DNA of 64,000 bases from Auanema rhodensis (lineage: Eukaryota; Nematoda; Chromadorea; Rhabditida; Rhabditidae), in NCBI GenBank assembly GCA_964057225.1, contig OZ059897.1, positions 8,990,001 to 9,054,000 on the forward strand, written 5' to 3'. The notes under the pieces are model-generated. The model had not been told where the DNA came from and did not search any database. It saw nothing but the letters and a program-made list of their open reading frames with translations. This document shows positions 51,901-64,000 of this stretch, piece after piece; positions within the stretch are counted from its first letter, which is position 1; each line of letters opens with the position of its first letter. Both the position numbers and the translations under genes were made by a program.

Positions 51901-54900
51901 ACATTCATGAATAATGTGACATAAATTTGATACTTTGTTTCAGGAATTATTACGTGTCCTCATTCAATTTGTGTTGTACGAGAATTTTGTGCTCGAGGCT
52001 CATTAATGGACCTTCTCCAGAATAAGGATATGAAATTTGATGAAATATTCATAGTTTCATTTATAGATGACCTTATACGAGTAATTCATATATAATTAAT
52101 TAAAATTAATTTTTTAAACTTCGTATTCAGGGTATGACATATCTACATGAGTCAGAACTGCGAGTTCATGGAAATTTGAAAAGTACAAATTGTCTGATCA
52201 CATCGCGTTGGATGTTGCAAGTGGCTGATTTCGGTCTAAATGATCTGCGGGAAGGACGAGAATGGGATAATAGCCAAGTATACGTATGAGCAACTATCAA
52301 ATTATTTGAATTATTAAACTTTCTTTTTTTTGATTCAGTGGGAAAATCAGATTTGGACAGCGCCTGAGCATCTTCGAGCCAGTGTATTTGGTCAACATAC
52401 CTATAAACGTAATTAATTCCGGCTAAACCTTGGTCGTATTTCATATATAATGAAATTGCAGCTACTCAAAAAGGCGATGTTTACTCTTTTGGTATCATAC
52501 TTCATGAAATTGCTCTTCGACTTGGTCCATTTGGAATCTTTGAACCGGGAGCACCGTCCGTTGAAGGTACACAAGAACACAGATTTGAAAACAGAATATC
52601 ATTACCATACTGTATATTCATCGTTATAGAAGTTGTAAGAAAAGTTTCTGATCATTTTCATCGACCGACTATTCATTCATCTGAAGTTACTCGAGGTGTT
52701 TTGGATACTATGCGACAATGCTGGGATGAAATTCCGGAAAATCGTCCAGATTTCCGTTCTGGTATCCGAAATGGATTACGAGAACTGTTCGTTAAGCAAA
52801 AGAAAAGAAATATAATGGTAAACATGCATCCATATACATATTTTCAAAAACTTATTTCAGGATCATATGATGGATTTGATGGAAAATTACCAGATCACTT
52901 TAGAAAAGAAAGTTTTCGAACGAACTAAGCAGTTGCACGAAGAACAGCAAAGAAGTGAAAATTTGCTTCAACGTATGCTCCCTGTGTGAGTTAAACCTGC
53001 AATCTCAACGAAACAACCATGGAATATGTGTTTTAGATCAGTTGCTCAACAACTTCTATTAGGAAACAATGTGGTGCCGGAAAGTTTTCCATCAGTTACA
53101 ATCTACTTCTCGGATATCGTTGGATTTACTCGAATATCTGGCGAATCAACCCCTCTTCAAGTTGTTGCTTTCCTCAACAAACTTTATACTTTGTTTGATA
53201 ATATTATCAAACAATATGAAGTATATAAGGTTGTTTATCAGTATATCAGTATAAGAAAATATGTTTTTTATAGGTTGAAACAATCGGTGATGCTTACATG
53301 GTAGTATCAGGTGTGCCTGAATATCGTACTGAAGTTTTCCATGCCGATCAAATAGGTAATGCTCATAAATATATACTTTCGACTGCATATTTGCTTGTTT
53401 TCCTTCAGGTATGATGGCTCTGCATTTGTTATCAGCAGTTCGAAACTTCATTATACCGCATCGGCCCGATGAACAGTTGATGTTACGCATTGGTATTCAC
53501 ACGGGAAGTTGTGTAGCCGGAGTTGTTGGAAATACCATGCCAAGGTAATAGCGACTGAATCACAATTACATCACCATGTTACAAACGTCACCACCAACGA
53601 ATTCATAGCATTCGTCACGAAATCAACCGATTCCGCGTTCCCAAAAATCTAAAATGATGAAATTTGATGAAATACGTGAAAATCACGAGGTGTTCTTGAC
53701 GATCATTTCTAAGAAATAACAGATTAGCTAGTCACCCAAATAACCATTCAATCGAAGAAAAAAATATTTTATCGTTTTCCTATCGAGAAATAATATTTTC
53801 AATGATCTTCCCTCAAATTCTGAAGAAAAAAAATTGTGACGGAATAACAAAGACTATATAACATGGATGAAGTAACTACTCTCTTTTTTTCCAGATATTG
53901 TTTGTTTGGAGATACAGTTAACACAGCTAGTAGAATGGAAAGTAATGGAGAACGTATGTTTATATTGAAAGAAAAAATCTTTTTGTATTTTTACAAGCGT
54001 CTTTTAGCTCTGAAAATCCATTGCTCTCAAAGTACTCGTAATGTGTTGACGACAATTCCCGGATTCATACTAGCTGAGAGAGGAATTGTTGAAATAAAGG
54101 TTTGTTTATGGCATATTTCACGATATAGACGTACTTTTCAACATTTTAGGGAAAGGGTACTATGACTACATATTGGCTATTAGGCAGATACGGTGCCGAA
54201 TTTACAAATGATTTCGAGAAAGAGCAGCCGTTTGAAGCTTCCCAAATAATTGCACCTGATTTGTTCCCCAGGAATAGCAGTTTCAGGCCAACTGTTCGAG
54301 GCTCTAATTGGGGTTTGACAACCAGTTGCTGCAGAAAATCTTATATTCAATTTTGCAGGACTAAACAGAGATTCAACACTGTCTCTGGTTCAAAAAGAGG
54401 CTTCATTCTTTAAACGAATTGATAGGTCAATGTCAAGAGTCGGTTCTGTTTTCCAGGTTTTGTGAAAGTCTTGACATATGTGCCTGATTTCTATCTATTT
54501 AGGATCCTGTTTCTACATACTACTCCAGTCAAAATGGTGGAATGGTTTCGATTGGAAGTTCATATAAAGAACTGGCCTCTGTGAACGAAGAAAATGATCT
54601 ATTCGCAAATAATAACAACATAAAGTCAGATAAATTCATAAAAATCAATAGAATTCATATTTTATTCTTCGATTCCAGTCGCCAACGTCGTCCATTCAGC
54701 AAAACACATCTATCTAGAGCCTTTGATAACAAGGAGATGGCGTTAAGGAAAAGGTAAGCAAAGACTACAAGCTACAACTTGAGTTCATTAACATTCTTGT
54801 TTCAGATCAACCTCTCTACCTGATGGCGAATCTCTCAATTTGGATCAACTAATTCAACCTAATTCGACAGCTCCTGTTTCTTCTACACTATCTCGTCGAA

Positions 54901-55807
54901 ATGCAGAGTTAGTTCATGTCATAATTGTGTTCCATTGATTTTTCAATTTTCAGCTCTCATTCATTGAATTCCGGGTCACCACCTTCGAGTCAATATCCAT
55001 CATATCGTGATCTCTCTTGTGTCCAAAGGTATACCACTTTTTCCGCTAACATGGACTTGTCTTTTGTGATTCAATTCATTGGTGGTTGGTACTAACATCG
55101 TTTACAGAAAGCGTGGTATGAGGATGACTGTCTGGCCTTCCAGAAAACGATCGCTGTCAGTTGGAGATAATTTACCGATGCCAGGTGGTTTTGATGATTT
55201 GAACTGCAATGGAACAGAGAATCTGATTCGTGATCAAGCGAAGCCGAGACGTCCTATGAAACGATTCTTAAGCAAGGTTTCGAGCATAACAGAAACGAAC
55301 GAAACTGATGAAATGGACATTTTCAGGAACGCAAATCTGTAATATCATTACATCAGAACCTGCTCCGCGATCCGTCACCTTTTTCGCGCATTCGTGACGC
55401 ATCTCCATTCGGACGACATAGAAAGTCTCTCTGGGGATCGAAATCATCGAAGTCCGCTGATTTCATTTTGTTTGGTTTTTGATTCATTTGATTTTAGTGA
55501 TAGAGTCAGAGGTGACTCAATCTCCCGTCTCTGGCGACGTCTTCGAAGTAACGGGTGTAGTCAGTATAGTGGTCTTGAAGATGATCTGAATGAAAATATT
55601 TTTACAATTCCATCACCAAATGGTTAGTTAATTATATGATTCACGTACCTGATTACAGCTATGTGTTTCTCTTAATAGTTGTTTAAAATCAAAACACTTG
55701 CAGGATCCCTACTGAATAGTAGAGAATCAGTTCCTCATTTGGCTGTTGAAAACAAAGATGAATCAACGGAGCCATTGATTGAATTAAAAGCTGGTTTGAT
55801 GGTTTAG
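48997..55807 (+). CDS. gcy-28: Receptor-type guanylate cyclase, GCY-28-like, with long C-terminal tail
   Basis: Membrane receptor converting GTP to cGMP. Exons: 48997-49155, 49200-49313, 49361-49445, 49494-49613, 49664-49817, 49875-50019, 50069-50216, 50269-50427, 50485-50693, 50739-50828, 50877-51020, 51069-51187, 51233-51318, 51370-51448, 51490-51740, 51790-51891, 51944-52080, 52131-52283, 52339-52408, 52462-52566, 52630-52817, 52861-52985, 53037-53229, 53274-53355, 53409-53544, 53895-53953, 54008-54099, 54150-54312, 54359-54456, 54503-54624, 54679-54753, 54806-54907, 54954-55028, 55108-55276, 55327-55451, 55498-55622, 55704-55807; about 1553 aa. Order: signal peptide; ANF-receptor ectodomain ([35 protein letters not shown]); TM near residue 590 ([20 protein letters not shown]); kinase homology domain with HGNLKSTNC in place of HRD; coiled coil; cyclase ([42 protein letters not shown]) with guanine-specific E and C; then a tail of about 365 residues ending GLMV. 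The gcy-28 assignment rests on remembered similarity and is less certain than the family. Confidence 0.9.
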
Positions 55808-56003
55808 ATATTTTGTATTTAAAACGTACACATACATAAGTGTATTTGTTTTCTCATATCCTTCCAGGGTTTTTGCCATATTTTACATTCCCACTTAATC
55901 AGAAAAAATATTTATATTTCAACGACGTTCACATATAGATCATTGTTGCTATAACCTTTTTTCTATATCATATCTTATACTCTGTCTGTTATTTCTTCTC
56001 TTT

Positions 56004-56024
56004 CATTCTTTCTTTCTTTCTTTC
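56004..56024. repeat. (CTTT)n microsatellite
   Basis: Tandem CTTT units followed by CTCT-rich sequence. Confidence 0.85.
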
Positions 56025-57871
56025 TCTCTTTCTCACTCTCTCGCTCTCGTCAATCGGGTAAATATTAGAATTTTTTTAAAAAAATATATTAGCCAATAAT
56101 TAAACACTATAACTATAACTTAATAACGAAAATCAGATCTCTTCCAATCAGAATTCTCTTTTTAAAATTATTTTTCTCCCGTTTCCTTTTCGTTTTTTTC
56201 TTCTTTGGATTGCTGATCTTCACTTAATGATAATTGCTAACACAGTTTTTATTGTGATTTGTAGTCCTATATATTCGTTAAGTACAGTGTACATATTGTG
56301 ATTGATAATACTCGGGTATAGATTTTGAGCTTATTAATAGATTTTAATATTTCTTTTTTTTTTTACTCTAATAGATAAATTATTTTCATATTTACAACTA
56401 GATTTTATGTTATTGTTACATTTACAAAAGACAGTTTGTTTTACATATTACATATAAAGTCATAATAAAGAAGAACTTACAAAAGAATTATAATCGTTTT
56501 TTAACACCCTACAATAGTTGATTGGATTCTCTAAAACTATATATAATACAAATACATCTGTAAAAAGCATAGTATATTCACAAAAATACTGTGTATCTCT
56601 TACTCCATCACTCCCTCACTCTCTTTATATATATATATTAGTGTGGATACATATATGTTTGTATAATATATAAATAAATAAACTGGTAAATACATAATTT
56701 GAGAAGATTAAGATGTATATGATACATATACAGACTTTGTTTTAGATATATAACCTTAATGAAATCATAAAACCAAAATTATCTAGTGAATTGAGAACAA
56801 TATGGTTCATTTAGCTGCTTCATCTCACTCTTTCGCCTACGGTTTTCCTCGTAATTTACGATCATTGTTTTGAAAAAAAAAATTTTTTCATTCAAACATT
56901 TTTGATATATATTGCTGTTCTTTTGGTACTTTGCCAACACAACAGTGTGTGAAACGCTTGAATGAAGTTATTATCCTCATTAGAATATGAGTGTGTATGC
57001 TAATGATATTTGATAATGTCCAAGTAACGTATGAAGGTATTCATTTTCGAGAACGCAAAGTTTAGAACTGGTTGAATTCTCGCAACTCATCGTCAACCTC
57101 CATATATTTGCTCTAAAAGATTTTATATTTGTTTTGAGGTATTTGTTTTTAAATGTTTGGTGCTTCAGTATTTTTTTAAAAGATTCTTCGCTTTTTTCCG
57201 CAATTTTTTCTTCTGTATTAATATGCCGAAGATGTCTATACTAAGGTATTGAAGAAAAGAAAGATTGACAACAAAAAAAAGTTTAAATTGAAATAGAAAA
57301 AAGAACACACGATATCTTAAAGGTAACTATTTCACACCATTTCTTTATCAAACAGTCATTGTAGTCTAGAGAGTCCTCTTTTGACTACGGCTGCGCAGCA
57401 TCACTCTTACTCCATTCAGAACTTAACGGGAAATTTAAATTTTGACATGACACGGCTATTTATTTTCAAGTTAGTTTTATTCTACATACATATATGATGT
57501 GCACGTTTTGCTGTTAGTGATAACTTTGAAAAACGAGAATTTCAAATTAGTTTTCGTGTTAGCTTCTACTAGAATACGATATTTTCTCCCCAGTTTGAAG
57601 ACCTGTTGCTACAGGTTCTATTGCAGTAGAGCAATAACTATATAACCTGTTATACCAATCATTTTCATTGTACTAGTTACATCATTTTCAATATATAAAG
57701 CAGTACATACTCTATCCTAATTAAGAGGCTCTGTAGTCTAAGTATGTTTTGTGGCACTGTGCAAATGCCTTGCTAATTTGGTCCAACTTAATGCTCAAAT
57801 ACGCCCAGGTACAATGAATCTAAAGAAAACTTGCAAGAAACCTATTGCTGGTTTGGGTCAGGCTGTATTGG

Positions 57872-57898
57872 AATGACATCATACTTGGTGATGTCATT
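57872..57898. repeat. Perfect 10-bp inverted repeat with CRE-like arms
   Basis: AATGACATCA at 57872-57881 and its exact complement TGATGTCATT at 57889-57898 are separated by 7 bp. Each arm contains TGACATCA, one base from the CRE consensus. Confidence 0.75.
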
Positions 57899-59302
57899 TC
57901 AGCAAGAGTAGAAAGATGGGAAAGCATGACGTACACAAGAGAATCAGACAGCCCGAAATGAAATTAGAGAGCGTATTCAAACTGGAGAGTTACCTCTGCC
58001 TCTCTTACCTCTTTGTTATATTTCACTGCATGCGCACCGTCTCTCGCTCTATCTCTCTCCCCTTCTAAACACAATAATCCGCACTATTCACTCTTCTGTC
58101 TCCATTAAATCTACAGACCATTCCACTCGATCAATAGTTTAGCAAGGATTTTATTTGGAAGGCTTTTACTTGCTGATATAAATTCAAAAATGTGGTTCTT
58201 CATCAGGTCGGTCCATATTTTATAATCATTTTCTATTCACGTGTGCATGTAATCTTAGTACTAGTATTCAAATGTCATGGCTGCTTGATACTGCTTGATC
58301 ATGTCTAAAATAGCATTGATCACTGATCAAGCTGTGTTTAAACTATTGTGCTATTTAATTATATAGCTCAGTAACGCCTGTATATAATTTCTAACGTTTT
58401 CAAATGCTATTTTTGATAGCATTTAAAAATCTTGGTCTTCTGGTTCAATTTCTATCATTCTTCTTCACGTTTCTTTTTGCGCAATAGTGAAAAGGAAAGA
58501 AATGATCCCCTTTCCACTTTTATCTACCTGTCCTTGCTTCAGAAACTTCTTAGGTCTTTTCTTATAACGAGAATTTAATATTTTTAAAGATTCATTTATA
58601 GTATGAATATGTCTTGTGTTCCTAGCTTTTCTTATATTGATGCCTCAGTTAAGCTTTTTAACATTTGATAGCGTGGTTATGCAATTTTTGACGGACTAGA
58701 GCAAATCAAGAATGATACGATTTCGCAGCTAGCTCGAACACGGCAGTTTGTATAACGCTATTGTTCTTTTTTTTATTTTGTATTTAGCTCATTTCAGCTT
58801 GTTTTGAATTTCTATAGATTGATTTTCGCGATTGTTGACTCATCATTCCCAGCTGCATGTAATTCTGTTTTGATCATTTCTCTATATTGCTTATATCAGC
58901 AGTTTAGAATAGCAACATTGTATTATGAATTTAAAAAACACAAGGATCATAACACTAAGTTATGTTTTTCACTTTGACAATTAGTCTTCGCAGATGATGG
59001 GTCATTTTTGAGTACTGTAATTTGTAGTTCATGCAGCAACGATCAGTCAGTGCTTAACATTGATTCTTGGCTGTTTTTTTTACCTGAATTTTTAATGCTG
59101 GGTAGGACGTTGTTTTGCTTCTTGACTTCTATCAGCAGATTTGCTCTTTATTCTTGAGTAAATATTTAATATGAACTTTGAATAGATGGATGTGATAGTG
59201 TGTTTTTCCCACTCCAAAATATTGCAAGTTCTAGACTTGGAAGTGATATTTGGAATGATGGCTGAATTCGATTGCGAAGACATGAAAGAAAGACTTTGGG
59301 AT

Positions 59303-59312
59303 GGGGGGGGGG
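59303..59312. repeat. Poly-G run
   Basis: Ten G residues followed by AGGGG in AT-rich DNA. Confidence 0.85.
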
Positions 59313-60920
59313 AGGGGATATTACATGTGATGATGAACAGGAACAGACCAGCCATTGAGCTTGATGATTATACGAATTGCTGAAATTTCTGTCCAACCCC
59401 GTCTGCATTTTATTGTAACTTAGCTTCACACTGATACGCTTCCATGCTACTCCGTTGTTGATCATTGAAAACCAAACATTTACCTTTTTGTACAACCTAT
59501 ATATATATCTGTCGAATATATTGCAATTCTTAAACACTTTGCTATTCCGATCAATATTTTAAAATTCTGTTTTTATTATATACAACTCTTTGTTTGAATA
59601 TTTGTTCAAAAAATGAAAATACTATTGAGCTAAGTAATATCATTCATGTCTTAATAGGTTGAGCGGGTTATAAACAAAAATAAAGCCTGACCACTTTGCG
59701 CTCTATTTTCTACGTCCATTTAATGAAGTAATATTCGTCTTACACGACTCTTTTTGTTTTTATGAAAGGAAAACAGAATATTAAGCCTGTTTTCTTGAAA
59801 ATACAAGGGTCTTCGCAGGAATTTAATAGAAAGCGAGATTTATAAGTTATAGATTTAAAGCAGCTTGCTTTATTATGTGTATAGATGTGATTTAAGAAGC
59901 GAGATTGAAGAAAACCATCTTCAACACTGCCAGATTACTCAAATGTCATTTCTTAAAAGTTTAGACAAATTTGTTTCAACAAACATAAATTATACTTCTG
60001 CAAATTCAACTCGATCATAGCTATAAAAAACAAGCCTTTCGACACCACCCAAGGTCCTACATATTTGTAACATCTCCGTCAATTACTTGCATTGGGATTG
60101 TCATGATTCTTTTTCTAATTTTGGGTTCATTTATCAATATTACTTATCAATTCACTAGTATTGTCGGGTTGAGTGTACGGTACGTATTTTACATAGTGAG
60201 CGTTCCAGTTTTGGGATTCCTTTACATGTATAACTTACCATCTTCTACCTTTTTGTCAGGTAGTAATCATATCTCTGTGACTGATGTGCGTGTACCCGAA
60301 GTTTCTAGTCAAACATTTGCTCAATGAAATACCAGGAGTTGAGCACAGAGTGAAGCTGACATCAATTCAAGATAAATATTCCTGAGTTGAAACCTTTGTA
60401 GTTTCGCCGTTCCGCGTTTCTTAACATTTTGGCAAAAGCATTCGTATATTTCCAACATTCTAGTTGTGCTCAAATGTTTTGGCTGATGAAATGTGTATCA
60501 CAATTTTGAATGACATCACTTCGTTTATAAAAATCGACAAAAAATTATCAGCAGCATTTAAAGCCTGGCATTGACATTTTGTACCAAAGTAGCTGATTCT
60601 CGTGCCATAGCTTACCTCACGTGAACATAAATCTGAAGTTTATGTGCATGTCATATTCTCTTACTTATATATTATTGCTTCACTGCTTTTTTCAGCACGA
60701 ATTCAAAGTTTACCTGATTTATTTTTATTCATTTATTCCTCTTGATTTCTTGAACCTGATTCATCATTGTCAACTTTAACTTTCTTATTTTTTTCCTTCT
60801 ATCACTCTTATTTCCTGCTCGCCCTTTTCTCTCTTCCTCTATCTCACGATCTCTCCTTTTCGTTCTACCTCTGACAATTTCTTTCTTGTCGTTTGAAGTC
60901 CGTTTCCCGTTTCCACATAC

Positions 60921-60928
60921 TGACGTCA
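60921..60928. promoter_or_regulatory. Perfect CRE site upstream of the MAPK phosphatase gene
   Basis: TGACGTCA, the CREB/ATF palindrome, lies 633 bp before the predicted start codon. Vertebrate DUSP1 is known to be CRE-regulated; the analogy is inference. Confidence 0.45.
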
Positions 60929-61560
60929 TTTTATTGCGAAATAGCACAACGTGAGAAGAGAGTTGCCCTAACTGGCATCCATCCTCAGTTATTTTGGCTC
61001 TCCAGACCATGTATGATAGCCAGATGGTCTTATATGGTGAAACTGAGTTTCAACTATTCTCTTGTCTTACTACACCATCAAAACCATATTCAAATTCTGG
61101 TGTTTTTTCTTTTCATTCCTTGTCTAATTCAAACAATTTTCGCCCAGTTTTTCATAGAACAGTGCCCATGTTATTCACATGGATTCAGACGCACGTCATC
61201 GATAATCAACATTTGACCATTTAGGAATATTTTTATGTTTATTTATTTTTTTTCCTGTTTTTAATTATTGAATTATTCTATATTTTGGGGTTAAGAAGAG
61301 ATGACATTAAAAGTAATGCCCGTTATTTCTTTCTTCTCTACATTTGTTCGCTGTTACTCTCAATCGTGCAATTTCTATTCTTATCATGTTTAAATCAGGC
61401 AATATTATACTCGTATCTTCTTTCTTGTTCTCATTGTGATGACGTTCGTCTGGCTTCTCAAGCTGTTTAGAACATTTCATGACAATTTTATCTAATTAAC
61501 ATTAGGAATATGAATATAAATTTGATTACAATTCTCTTCATAAATTATTTTTTTCAGGGA

Positions 61561-61789
61561 ATGACAATTTGGTGTGAAGTAATGCACATCGCTGCTTCAG
61601 ATTTGTCCGTTGTTATTAGACAACATACTCAACTACTCGTAAGATCCTTTTCTCTTCCCCTTTAAACTTGAAACTTTTCAGTTAATTGTTGACTGTAGAG
61701 GCTTCGCAGAGTATAATCAGTCGCATATCAAAAATGCTGTTAATTGTTTTTTCGCCAAATTCATGAGGAAAAGGCTTTTGGAAAATAAG
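61561..61789 (+). CDS. vhp-1: VHP-1/DUSP8/16-type MAP kinase phosphatase, N-terminal exons
   Basis: 5' part of a dual-specificity phosphatase gene that runs beyond the window. Coding exons are 61561-61638 and 61682-61789 (62 codons, phase 0, open-ended). The second exon reads as the start of the rhodanese/CH2 MAPK-binding domain: LIVDCRGFAEYNQSHIKNAV, then FFAKFMRKRLLENK. It compares with LIDSRPFVEYN.SHI..A followed by the basic kinase-interaction motif in DUSP8/DUSP16. In C. elegans the matching gene, vhp-1, restrains JNK (KGB-1) and p38 (PMK-1) signalling. The start ATG follows a TTTTTTTCAGGGA acceptor by 3 nt, so it may be trans-spliced or joined to an upstream leader exon. The phosphatase domain is not in the window. 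Confidence 0.75.
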
Positions 61790-64000
61790 GTACGTTATTT
61801 AAAATTATAATTGTATCTATATGTTGCTCATATTCACCCTTCTATACTTAATTCCTAAAACTATTCTGGTTATTCTATTCGGAGTGCACACGTCAAGACT
61901 AGAGGGAAATTAAAATTTCGAACATTTTAATTTTAAATTTCACAAAATTAAAAAAAAATTTTATTTATTTTAAACTATGAATAGTTATTATTCCTATTAT
62001 TAATATGCAGTCTTTTTCTAGTATTTACTTCAGTTTTATGAAGTATTTGAGAAGAATTTGACATAATTTGAGTGATTAACCATATTGCGTGTTAAGAATG
62101 TGTGAGTTGTCATAAATGCGTTAAATAAGTTTTAAACATAAAATGAAACTGTGTGCTGATTCATCGTCCTATCGCTTCCTGATGCGACTAAAATTCGCGT
62201 GCATTTTCCTCGAATTTCACAAGATGTCCTATCATCACGTTGACAAATCTTGTTTAATAATGAAGTTTTACAATGATTCATTGATATAGCTTGTTTGATT
62301 AGTCCTTAATCAACTGTTTATTTGGAAGAAGGTCAAAAACAACATGTCATTCGTTGAGATATAGAATGATGTTAGAAACGGTCACAAAGCAGCTGAAATT
62401 CCTTTGACGCGAAAAAGAAAATGATTCATCCGAACTTTGATAAATTGAACTTAGCCTCTCTTCGCACATCACTGCTACCAATCACAAGCTCTCTAATGAT
62501 CAGTCTATATGGCTGTGTCATATTTCCCATAACATTTCACCCATTTCTATAACTGGACGGAAATAGTTTTCGAACGCTGTGGCCGATAATGATGACGTCA
62601 TTACGGTTTTGCGTCTACAATCGACCGCTATGCTATCTTGACTTTGTAAAAATTGTCGTCAACGACCTTCGAAATGAAGCTGCTTGAGAAATTTGTTCTT
62701 GAGAAAAGGGGTTATATATATAAATATATATATGAATAATATAATGCGTTTTTCCAATAAGTTTTATATTGCGAGATTGAGAAACTCTTCATATTTTTCT
62801 GTATTTCTAAAAAAGAATTATACACACCATATAGTCCTATACCAGCTTTGAGTCATCCGCTTATTAAGAATTCTTTGAATGTATGAGTGCCGAGATATGC
62901 AAACTAACATCGTGACTCACTTAAATCATTGTCCCTCCTGTCATGACTAATCGTGGCTATGGGAGGAATAATGGGATAGTGAATCTTAATATTAGTTATA
63001 TTGTGAAATGTAGTGTTCCTATTCATACTTCATTCTCAGAATTTCTTGTTGATGATCTTGGTTGCCTAGCAAAATGATTCTGAGTCACCTTTATTACTAT
63101 ATTGCAAGTTAAATTTAATGTGTAGCCAATTTGTAATATTCTAATCACTTTCGGTGAATTTCTTCATACGTAACTCTTCATCACTCATTTCAACATAAAA
63201 TGAATATTAAACACGAATCGTTAGCGAATGTCACCTTCTTACGGATTCATTATTCACCTATTTGCTAGATTTCGTTATTTTGAGTTCAGATTCCCTTTGT
63301 GTCGCCTAACGAGTCACCATTCGATGACTCATAATACAGATTGTGCTTATAACAGTCAAGGCGGCGCGTCCTACAATCATATTCGATGATTGTTCATTCA
63401 ATCCAAGCTGTTACTTCGACCACAGTAGATCATATGAAGATCATGCTGTTCGGGTCATTACATTTTGTTATGATGCTTCCTGTGTGACATTCTTTTTATA
63501 GAATTGATACTGATGTTTTACTATGTGTATTCTCGTGACCCGATAATCCACATGCTGCTCTATCGCAGTAATTCGAAATTGAACTTTGTGCTTAATCATT
63601 TGAATGCTCTTTGTTTGTATGTGCTTATCTTGTACGGCATGTGCTTTCTATAGTAACACGAATATAAAATTAATTATATAAAATGCCATCGTTGAATTTT
63701 ATAATGATTAGCATACAGTTTTGCGACATTTTCTTTTGATATATATTGATATATATGTATTTTCTAAGACAAGTGACTAATAGGATGACTCGAACAATCA
63801 CCTAACGGGTTTCTCTACCCCCTCCCCATGTTGTAGTTCTTCTAATTCAACCGCTGTCGTCATCAACATCGTCGCCAACTGATCATCTTCGTCAGATGAA
63901 TCGGTTTCGTAGTATTTAAACTTTTCGTTCTCCCAACTCTAATATTTTCATTTGGATTAGTCGATTGGATATGAAATTGTTCCTTTTCAATATTTATTGA
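61790..64000 (+). other. Long intron 2 of the MAPK phosphatase gene (open-ended)
   Basis: From the GTACGT donor at 61790 to the window end I find no continuation of the rhodanese domain, so the intron exceeds 2.2 kb. It is AT-rich and holds a perfect CRE at 62593-62600 and a CAATCAT/ATGATTG inverted repeat (63374-63392). Confidence 0.55.
62593..62600. promoter_or_regulatory. Perfect CRE site inside the MAPK phosphatase intron
   Basis: TGACGTCA within the 10-bp palindrome ATGACGTCAT. It is the second exact copy within 1.7 kb around the first coding exons. Confidence 0.45.

Larger units (their letters stand above)
55808..61560. other. 5.8-kb intergenic region before the MAPK phosphatase gene
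   Basis: No supported exon. AATAAA at 56464-56469 could end a 660-nt guanylate cyclase 3' UTR. Also seen: a CTTT repeat (about 56004-56024), an inverted repeat at 57872-57898, a pyrimidine block at 58035-58067, a poly-G run at 59303-59312 and a CRE at 60921. Short open frames at 60103-60327 and 60893-61224 have no splice or homology support. Confidence 0.6.

Noticed and set aside
53146-53490. 114-codon minus-strand frame
   Set aside because: Antisense shadow over guanylate cyclase exons 23-25.
58316-58330. TTGATCA-C-TGATCAA palindrome
   Set aside because: Perfect but short (7-bp arms), with no companion site or known factor.
59092-59537. Minus-strand frames of 87-123 codons
   Set aside because: They cross a poly-G run and have no coherent protein features.
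60103-60327. 74-codon hydrophobic open frame resembling a small membrane protein
   Set aside because: It starts with a plausible ATG and has normal codons, but no acceptor, poly(A) signal or known family supports it; kept only as a low-probability candidate.
60893-61224. Overlapping 76-107-codon frames just upstream of the MAPK phosphatase
   Set aside because: No splice continuity with 61561 and no domain; more likely 5' flank.

Overview
The window is genomic DNA from a nematode. It is AT-rich, its introns are mostly 40-50 nt with TTTCAG-type 3' ends, and the gene content is nematode-typical: an HNF4-derived nuclear receptor, a Srh-type chemoreceptor, a receptor guanylate cyclase, a VIG-1/SERBP1 protein and closely packed head-to-tail genes that look like an operon. 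The Srh receptor and the divergent nuclear receptor argue for a chromadorean species; I cannot name it. Nearly every reading frame longer than 60 codons is either one exon of a spliced gene or low-complexity CT sequence, so gene models were built by joining exons by hand with splice phase checked. All exon coordinates are predictions without transcript support.

Layout. (1) 1-9925, plus strand, dense: the 3' end of a PP1-like phosphatase, then mrps-22, algn-9 (ALG9), crn-3 (EXOSC10/Rrp6) and crn-5 (EXOSC5/Rrp46), 200-320 bp apart, each with a splice-acceptor-like site just before its ATG. As I recall, the last four lie next to one another in C. elegans (cosmid C14A4), so this appears to be a conserved operon. 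(2) 9926-20540: a 5.2-kb non-coding stretch with CT microsatellites, then a Kruppel-like factor gene with a 2.9-kb intron. (3) 20551-28125: a small minus-strand gene of unknown function, divergent from the vig-1 homologue; a putative secreted proline-rich protein; a Srh-like 7TM receptor. (4) 28313-30198, minus strand: a nuclear hormone receptor, tail-to-tail with the 7TM gene. (5) 33358-35943, plus: a UDP-glucuronosyltransferase with an ER-retention tail. (6) 35944-48996: 13 kb without a recognisable gene, strongly pyrimidine-biased on the plus strand. (7) 48997-55807, plus: a 37-exon GCY-28-like receptor guanylate cyclase with a long C-terminal tail. (8) 55808-64000: 5.8 kb intergenic, then the first two coding exons of a VHP-1/DUSP8/16-type MAP kinase phosphatase that runs off the window.

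How the genes relate. crn-3 and crn-5 encode two subunits of the nuclear RNA exosome and share one cluster with a mitoribosome subunit and an N-glycosylation enzyme, i.e. a housekeeping operon. The other genes (KLF, nuclear receptor, chemoreceptor, guanylate cyclase, MAPK phosphatase, UGT) are regulatory, sensory or detoxification genes with large non-coding surroundings that carry perfect palindromic candidate transcription-factor sites. I found no transposon, CRISPR array, tRNA or rRNA. I saw no clearly new multi-gene system; the most interesting leads are the conserved cluster, the unusual introns (29-nt and GC-AG), two unknown proteins, and the CRE-type palindromes around the MAPK phosphatase.
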